From assembly GCA_035759665.1 (NCBI GenBank), contig DASTUM010000128.1, forward strand, positions 1 to 48,128: a DNA stretch of 48,128 nucleotides, given 5' to 3'. How positions within the stretch are numbered: position 1 is the stretch's first letter; each line of letters begins with the position of its first letter. Source of the stretch: Micavibrio_A sp035759665. Its GTDB lineage: Bacteria; Pseudomonadota; Alphaproteobacteria; Micavibrionales; Micavibrionaceae. The notes beneath the pieces are model-generated. The model had not been told where the DNA came from, made no database searches, and was given only the letters and a program-made list of their open reading frames with translations. Positions 43,568 to 48,128 of this stretch are shown in pieces. The translations under genes and the position numbers were made by a program.

Positions 43568-43632
43568 AGGGCTACGATTCACGCCCCTCGTCCGGGGCCT
43601 TTCCAGCGATCTTTCAGTTCAAGGCGTATCCC

Positions 43633-46119
43633 ATGGCAAGCCGGTACAAAATCAAGCGCACCCCGAAATCCCCGATCCAGCGTCTGTTTCCGGACCCGGT
43701 GCAGGCCTTTATCGCACGCCGCATCGTCGACGGAGCGGGGCTATTCTTCCTGCTGTGCGGCGGATTCATCATGCTGGCCATCGCCTCTTACAACCGCGCC
43801 GATCCGTCCGTGAATACGGCGGGCGGGACTTCGCAGGCCGTCCAGAACTGGATGGGGCAAAGCGGCGCGTCGATGGCGGACCTTATGCTGCAGACGATCG
43901 GGCTAGGTGCCTGCGCGTTTGGGTTGACTTTTATCGTATGGGGCGGATCGTTGCTCGCCCGCCGCGGGATCGGCCCCGTCTGGCTGCGCTTCGCCGCAAT
44001 GGTGTTTGCGGCGGTCACGGCGGCGGGAGCCTTCGCGCGTGTTTCGTCGGGCGACTGGCTGGCGCAGGCGCAAATGGGCGGCAGCGGCGGCATGAAGATT
44101 TTGCAATCGAGCGCCGATATGGTGGGCGGCGCGGGCGCCCTTACGACGATGGCATGGATCTGGACGGCGCTGACCGCTCTTTTGCTGTGCATTGCGTTTG
44201 CCGTGCGCTGGGCCGACATCAAATGGGTCGTCGCGCTCGTCTGCAATATCGTGATGGCGGGGGCGTATTTCGCCTATGATTCAGCCGTCGCCTTCGTCGA
44301 CTGGGTCAAGCACTACGCCGACGCCGAATATATTCCCGAACGTCCGAAAAAGGAACGCAAGCCGATCATCCCGCCGATGGAAAGCGACGAAGATGACGAA
44401 GAAATCGTTCTTGAAAGCGATGACGAGGAGGAAGAAGAGGAGGAGGAATACGAAGAAGATGAGGATGAGGAAACTTCGGACGATGACGAGGAGGAAGAAG
44501 AGGAGGACGGCGACGAGGAGGATGACGAAGAATCCGTCGGCAGCATAAAAATCAACAAGGCCCGGCCCATCCAGAAAAGCAGCGGCAAGAACGCGCGCCA
44601 GAAAAAATTCCAGCTTTTCGACGGCGGCGAATGGGAACTCCCGACGCTTGATTTGCTGCAGGAAGTGGACGAGAAGATCGCCAGCCAGAAGATCGACCAG
44701 AAGGCGCTCAATATGAACGCCGCCCTTTTGCAAAAAGTGCTGGAGGATTACAACGTCAAGGGAATGATCACCAGCATCAATCCCGGCCCCGTCGTTACGC
44801 TTTATGAACTTGAGCCAGCGCCTGGTACGAAGAGCAGCCGCGTCATCGGCCTCGCCGACGATATCGCGCGTTCGATGTCCGCCGTATCCGTGCGCGCCGC
44901 CGTCGTGCCGGGGCGCAACGCCATCGGTATCGAACTTCCCAACAAAATCCGTCAGACGGTTTATCTTCGCGAAATGCTGGGCACGCGCGACTACGAAAAA
45001 ACCACCGCGGCCCTGCCGATGATCCTGGGCAAGGATATCGGCGGCAAGCCGATCATCGCCGACCTCGCCCGCATGCCGCACCTTCTGGTCGCGGGAACGA
45101 CAGGGTCGGGGAAATCCGTGGCCGTCAACACGATGATCCTATCCCTGCTCTACCGCCTGCCGCCGGAGAAATGCCGCTTCGTGATGATCGACCCGAAGAT
45201 GCTCGAACTCTCCGTCTACGACGATATCCCTCACCTGCTCTCGCCGGTCGTTACGGAACCCGGCAAGGCCGTCGTCGCCCTGAAATGGGTGGTAAACGAG
45301 ATGGAGGAACGCTACCGCGCCATGAGCAAGCTCGGCGTGCGCAACATCGACGGCTACAACACGCGCCTTGCCGAGGCGCGCAAAAAAGGCGAAGTCCTGA
45401 TGCGCAAAGTCCAGACCGGATTCGATCCGGAAACGGGCAAGCCCGTTTATGAGGAACAGCCGCTCGATTTGACCGACCTTCCCTATATCGTCGTGATCGT
45501 CGACGAATTCGCCGACCTGATGGTCGTCGCCGGAAAGGATGTCGAAAGCGCGATCCAGCGCCTGGCCCAGATGGCCCGCGCCGCCGGCATCCACCTGATT
45601 ATGGCGACGCAGCGTCCATCCGTGGATGTCATCACCGGAGTCATCAAGGCAAACTTCCCCACGCGTATTTCCTTTGCTGTGTCCTCGAAGATCGATTCCC
45701 GCACCATCCTCAACGAAGGCGGCGCGGAGCAGCTCCTTGGACAGGGGGATATGCTCTATATGGCGTCGGGCGGGCGCATCATGCGCGTCCACGGGCCGTT
45801 CGCCAGCGACACCGACGTCGAAAACGTGGTCAACTTCCTCAAGGCGCAAGCGGAGCCGAGCTATATCGAGGAAATCACGGAAGGCGATTTCGGCGACGGT
45901 GAGGGGGGCGAAGGCGAAGCCGAATCCTGCGACGAACTCTATGACGAGGCCGTGGCCCTGGTCGCGCGCGAGCAAAAGGCATCCACCAGCTTTATCCAGC
46001 GATACCTGCAGATCGGCTACAACCGCGCGGCGCGGATCATCGAGGAGATGGAGAAGCAAGGCGTCGTCGGCAAGGCAAACCATGTCGGCAAGCGCGAAGT
46101 GCTTGTAGGGAAACGCTAA
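43633..46119 (+). CDS. ftsK: DNA translocase FtsK
   Basis: This 828-residue ATP-driven motor helps clear chromosome dimers at the division septum. The N-terminal part has four predicted membrane helices (about 30-215), followed by a strongly acidic linker (about 250-302, long runs of Glu and Asp), then the motor: Walker A GTTGSGKS (488-495), Walker B IVVIVDEFADL (about 620-630) and the RecA-type AAGIHLIMATQRPSVDVITG segment. The C-terminal gamma domain (about 770-828, DELYDEAVALVAREQKASTS, then GYNRAARIIEEMEKQGVV) reads KOPS sites and contacts XerD. The shorter linker than E. coli FtsK (1329 residues) is common outside gammaproteobacteria. lolA and recR lie downstream. Confidence 0.96.
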   Translation: MASRYKIKRTPKSPIQRLFPDPVQAFIARRIVDGAGLFFLLCGGFIMLAIASYNRADPSVNTAGGTSQAVQNWMGQSGASMADLMLQTIGLGACAFGLTFIVWGGSLLARRGIGPVWLRFAAMVFAAVTAAGAFARVSSGDWLAQAQMGGSGGMKILQSSADMVGGAGALTTMAWIWTALTALLLCIAFAVRWADIKWVVALVCNIVMAGAYFAYDSAVAFVDWVKHYADAEYIPERPKKERKPIIPPMESDEDDEEIVLESDDEEEEEEEEYEEDEDEETSDDDEEEEEEDGDEEDDEESVGSIKINKARPIQKSSGKNARQKKFQLFDGGEWELPTLDLLQEVDEKIASQKIDQKALNMNAALLQKVLEDYNVKGMITSINPGPVVTLYELEPAPGTKSSRVIGLADDIARSMSAVSVRAAVVPGRNAIGIELPNKIRQTVYLREMLGTRDYEKTTAALPMILGKDIGGKPIIADLARMPHLLVAGTTGSGKSVAVNTMILSLLYRLPPEKCRFVMIDPKMLELSVYDDIPHLLSPVVTEPGKAVVALKWVVNEMEERYRAMSKLGVRNIDGYNTRLAEARKKGEVLMRKVQTGFDPETGKPVYEEQPLDLTDLPYIVVIVDEFADLMVVAGKDVESAIQRLAQMARAAGIHLIMATQRPSVDVITGVIKANFPTRISFAVSSKIDSRTILNEGGAEQLLGQGDMLYMASGGRIMRVHGPFASDTDVENVVNFLKAQAEPSYIEEITEGDFGDGEGGEGEAESCDELYDEAVALVAREQKASTSFIQRYLQIGYNRAARIIEEMEKQGVVGKANHVGKREVLVGKR

Positions 46120-46239
46120 AATCCGGTTTTGTGCTTTTAAAATCCATTAGTTTGTTTGTCAGGTTTTTAGGGCGTGACAAGGGCGCGAATCCTTCTTTTC
46201 GCCTTCCTTTGGGCGTTTTTATCTTTTAAAAATGAGGTT

Positions 46240-46845
46240 ATGAAACACCTCATCTTTGCCCTGCTGGGCGTCCTTATGTTCGCCTCTCCCGCCCTCGCAC
46301 AGGTCAGCGACCCCGAGGTCAAAAAAGCGGAAGACTATCTACAAAGCCTGAAAACCCTCACGGCCGATTTCATCCAGACCTCGACATTGGGATCGCGCCT
46401 GTCCGGCAAGTTCTACTTGAACCGTCCGGGCAAAATGAGATTCGATTATAACGAGGTCGAGGACTTTATCGTCGCCGACGGCGTCTTCGTCTATTTCTAC
46501 GATTCGCAGCTCCAGCAGCAATCCAATGCGCCGATCGGCCAGACGCTCGCCGACTTTTTGCTGCGCAAGGATCTTTCGCTGCATGACGACCTGAAGGTGG
46601 TGCAGCTCTTCAAGAAAAACGGCTATGTGTCGATCAGCGTCGTGCAAAAGGACAATCCGGCGGCGGGCGAGGTCGAGCTTATCTTCTCCGAAGTGCCCTA
46701 CCAGCTGGAACGCTGGCGTGTGAAGGACCCGCAAGGCGAGACGACCGAGGTCGTACTCAAAAATCTCAAGACGGGCATGGAATTTAAGGATGTAAGCCTG
46801 TTCGGCTACAAAGATCCCAAGGGCCGCAAGGCGGTCAACGATTAA
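46240..46845 (+). CDS. lolA: Outer-membrane lipoprotein carrier protein LolA
   Basis: This 201-residue periplasmic chaperone carries lipoproteins from LolCDE to the outer membrane. From the ATG at 46240 it has a signal peptide (MKHLIFALLGVLMFASPALA, then Q) followed by the LolA domain: AEDYLQSLKTLTADFIQTSTLGSRLSGKFYL, RPGKMRFDYNE, VADGVFVYFYDSQLQQQSNAPIGQTL and a final VSLFGYKDPKGRK. AGG lies just upstream of the chosen start; an earlier in-frame Met at 46174 would add a mixed, non-signal sequence. It follows ftsK by about 120 bases, the ftsK-lolA order known from other proteobacteria, and recR follows three bases downstream. Confidence 0.93.
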   Translation: MKHLIFALLGVLMFASPALAQVSDPEVKKAEDYLQSLKTLTADFIQTSTLGSRLSGKFYLNRPGKMRFDYNEVEDFIVADGVFVYFYDSQLQQQSNAPIGQTLADFLLRKDLSLHDDLKVVQLFKKNGYVSISVVQKDNPAAGEVELIFSEVPYQLERWRVKDPQGETTEVVLKNLKTGMEFKDVSLFGYKDPKGRKAVND

Positions 46846-46848
46846 GCC

Positions 46849-47442
46849 ATGTTCGACGGCCCTTTAGATATTCTCGTCCGCCAGCTGGCCTCGCTACCCG
46901 GGCTGGGATCCCGCTCCGCCAGGCGCATCGCGCTGCATTTGCTGAGCGCGAAGGGAACGCGGCTCGACTCGCTGATCCGCGCGCTGAGCGAAGCGTCGAA
47001 ATCCATCACCACCTGCGGCGTCTGCGGCAATCTCGATTCCACCGATCCCTGCCGCGTGTGCGCGAACCCGGCGCGCGACCGGGAAACTTTGTGCATCCTC
47101 GCGGGGGTCGCCGATCTCTGGGCCGTCGAGCGCACGGGATCGTATAAAGGGCAATACCATGTTCTAGGCGGGGTTTTGTCCGCGCTCGACGGCATCGGCC
47201 CACAGGATCTTTCGATCGACGCGCTGATCGCGCGGCTGAAGGGTGGTCACTTCACCGAAGCCGTGCTCGCCCTGCCCGCCACCGTTGACGGGCAATCCAC
47301 CGCCCACTACGTGACCGACAGGATGGAGGGGATGGATATCCGCATTACCCGCCTGGCGCAGGGCGTGCCGGTGGGCGGCGCGCTGGAATTCCTCGACGAT
47401 TCGACGATCGCGACCGCCATGAAATCCCGCGCTCGCCTCTAA
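46849..47442 (+). CDS. recR: Recombination protein RecR
   Basis: This 197-residue protein has the RecR plan: helix-hairpin-helix (LASLPGLGSRSARRIALHLL, about 13-32), a four-Cys zinc finger (C56, C59, C68, C71 in CGVCGNLDSTDPCRVC) and a Toprim domain (LCILAGVADLWAVERTGSYKGQYHVLGG). It loads RecA with RecF and RecO onto gapped DNA. Usually dnaX and the YbaB nucleoid protein lie upstream; here lolA does, three bases away, which is unusual but may be normal for the lineage. A ribosome binding site before the ATG is not obvious, so coupling to lolA is likely. Confidence 0.95.
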   Translation: MFDGPLDILVRQLASLPGLGSRSARRIALHLLSAKGTRLDSLIRALSEASKSITTCGVCGNLDSTDPCRVCANPARDRETLCILAGVADLWAVERTGSYKGQYHVLGGVLSALDGIGPQDLSIDALIARLKGGHFTEAVLALPATVDGQSTAHYVTDRMEGMDIRITRLAQGVPVGGALEFLDDSTIATAMKSRARL

Positions 47443-47445
47443 AGC

Positions 47446-47790
47446 CTATTCCCGTTCAGAGATATAGACCGTGCAGTCGGTATCCGCAGCCCTCACCGCG
47501 ACATGCGTGTGACGGGGGCCCTTGTTGAATTCGCCACCGCTGACGGCAAAATCGTAATAGAGTCCTTGCGGAAAATAATGGTCGGTTTCGGCGGCTGTAA
47601 CGCCGTCCGCGCCAAAGCGCGCATAGATAGGGCCTGTCGCGAACAGGCTGACGACCTTGGTCGCCTCATCGAAGGCGATCGCGTTGCGGGCCGAGGTGGC
47701 GGTGGCGTTAATCGTGTGGGCGCCGTCTGAACGCAGGCGCAGGGCGGGAATCGGATGGCTGTCTTCATCCACGGGCAGAAGGGTGGTCAT
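47446..47790 (-). CDS. Unrecognised 114-residue protein
   Basis: This 114-residue protein has no signal peptide or membrane segment. It is rich in Ala/Thr/Asp and probably beta-stranded: IPALRLRSDGAHTINATATS, AFDEATKVVSLFATGPIYAR, then DHYFPQGLYYDFAV. The order (variable value, observed value, default value for a coordinate) is loosely like small structural proteins of phages, so a phage-derived gene is possible. It converges on recR (its stop is four bases from recR's stop). I do not know its function. An upstream terminator at 47814-47846 separates it from the partial gene beyond. Confidence 0.55.
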   Translation of the reverse strand: MTTLLPVDEDSHPIPALRLRSDGAHTINATATSARNAIAFDEATKVVSLFATGPIYARFGADGVTAAETDHYFPQGLYYDFAVSGGEFNKGPRHTHVAVRAADTDCTVYISERE

Positions 47791-47813
47791 TTTAATACTC
47801 CTTTGATTTTTAA

Positions 47814-47846
47814 ATAAAAAAACCCGCCTTGGAAGCGGGTTTTCGG
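47814..47846 (-). terminator. Terminator of the partial gene at the window end
   Basis: On the minus strand AACCCGCTTCCAAGGCGGGTT is followed by a T-run (TTTTTTATTT). It lies about 60 bases after the stop of the gene at 47907 and 24 bases before the start of the 114-residue gene, so it serves the former. Confidence 0.85.
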
Positions 47847-47906
47847 GAGGGAAGACGCAAGGAGGGGGCCTTGCGGTGATTATAATGTTCTATTTTTGTT
47901 CTTTTG

Positions 47907-48128
47907 TCAAGCGTGGCTGACGGCCAGCGTATTTTCCGCCCCGCCCCAGGCGAGGAAGAGCGCCATCCAACACAGCGCGATCAGCCCACCCAGCGCAGGC
48001 GTCATCGGCAGGAACACCGCAAGGATAAGCGTCGAACCCGCCAGCATGCCGCAGCAGACGATCAGCCAGTCCGCGCCCTTTGCCTGTGCCGCAAGCGTGA
48101 TATAGCCCAGCGGCACGAAGAGGATGAA
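47907..48128 (-). CDS. Multi-helix membrane protein, C-terminal part (cut by window edge)
   Basis: The frame is open from the end of the window and stops at 47907-47909, giving the last ~73 residues. It has two to three predicted membrane helices (WLIVCCGMLAGSTLILAVFL, then LGGLIALCWMALFLAWGGAE). An inner GTG at 48116 is not needed as a start, because the frame continues past the window edge. The rest of the protein lies outside, so the family cannot be named. Confidence 0.55.
   Translation of the reverse strand, partial: FILFVPLGYITLAAQAKGADWLIVCCGMLAGSTLILAVFLPMTPALGGLIALCWMALFLAWGGAENTLAVSHA

Noticed and set aside
44313..44711. Serine-run protein on the minus strand opposite ftsK
   Set aside because: The serine run is only the reverse complement of the GAG/GAA-rich acidic linker of FtsK.

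Overview
The window reads as a compact chromosomal segment of a Gram-negative (diderm) bacterium, most likely an alphaproteobacterium. The basis is the gene set (LptF/LptG, MlaA/MlaC, LolA, HolC, EttA, a PutA without a DNA-binding domain, membrane-anchored cytochrome c, b561-YceI fusion), the moderately high GC and tight packing with many ATGA overlaps. A Micavibrionales or Rhodospirillales-like lineage would fit, but this is inference. No tRNA, rRNA, CRISPR array, transposase or intact prophage was seen.

Layout. 1-480: C-terminally cut, unrecognised minus-strand gene. 0.5-5.3 kb: acetoacetyl-CoA synthetase, divergent from a DsbD-type thiol reductant transporter coupled to a secreted redoxin. 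5.3-5.8 kb: terminator and a decayed small secreted gene. 5.8-9.0 kb: soluble PAS histidine kinase overlapping a short Hsp70 (YegD-like) gene. 9-14.4 kb (minus): SDR protein, frameshifted ACT-domain gene, GST, YceI/cytochrome b561 operon, rsmD and an RluB-type pseudouridine synthase. 14.4-24.7 kb: tadA, purD, putA, xseA, an unrecognised gene, a TerA/TerD-like pair and ettA, with two palindromic intergenic repeats. 24.65-34 kb: the most distinctive block, a frameshifted cysteine-rich pilin-like gene divergent from an operon of three large DotA/TraY-family membrane proteins that ends at a strong terminator. 34-38 kb (minus): MlaC, MlaA, LptG, LptF. 38-41 kb: pepA, a lysine 2,3-aminomutase/EpmB-like radical SAM gene and holC in one coupled operon. 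41-48 kb: cytochrome c, prephenate dehydratase, two small unknown genes, ftsK, lolA, recR, a small unknown gene and a partial membrane protein.

How the genes work together. Much of the window is envelope upkeep: LPS export (LptFG), retrograde phospholipid transport (MlaA/MlaC), lipoprotein carriage (LolA), periplasmic redox (DsbD/redoxin) and respiratory haem proteins. The rest is housekeeping in RNA modification, DNA processing and amino acid or purine metabolism. The accessory candidate is the three-gene DotA/TraY operon: type IVB secretion/conjugation inner-membrane proteins normally occur once among many dot/icm or tra genes, but here three paralogues stand in tandem without any other recognisable secretion gene in the window.

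Limits. All calls come from reading motifs; no database search was run. Two genes (9931-10256 and 24653-25168) carry apparent frameshifts that may be real decay or assembly errors.
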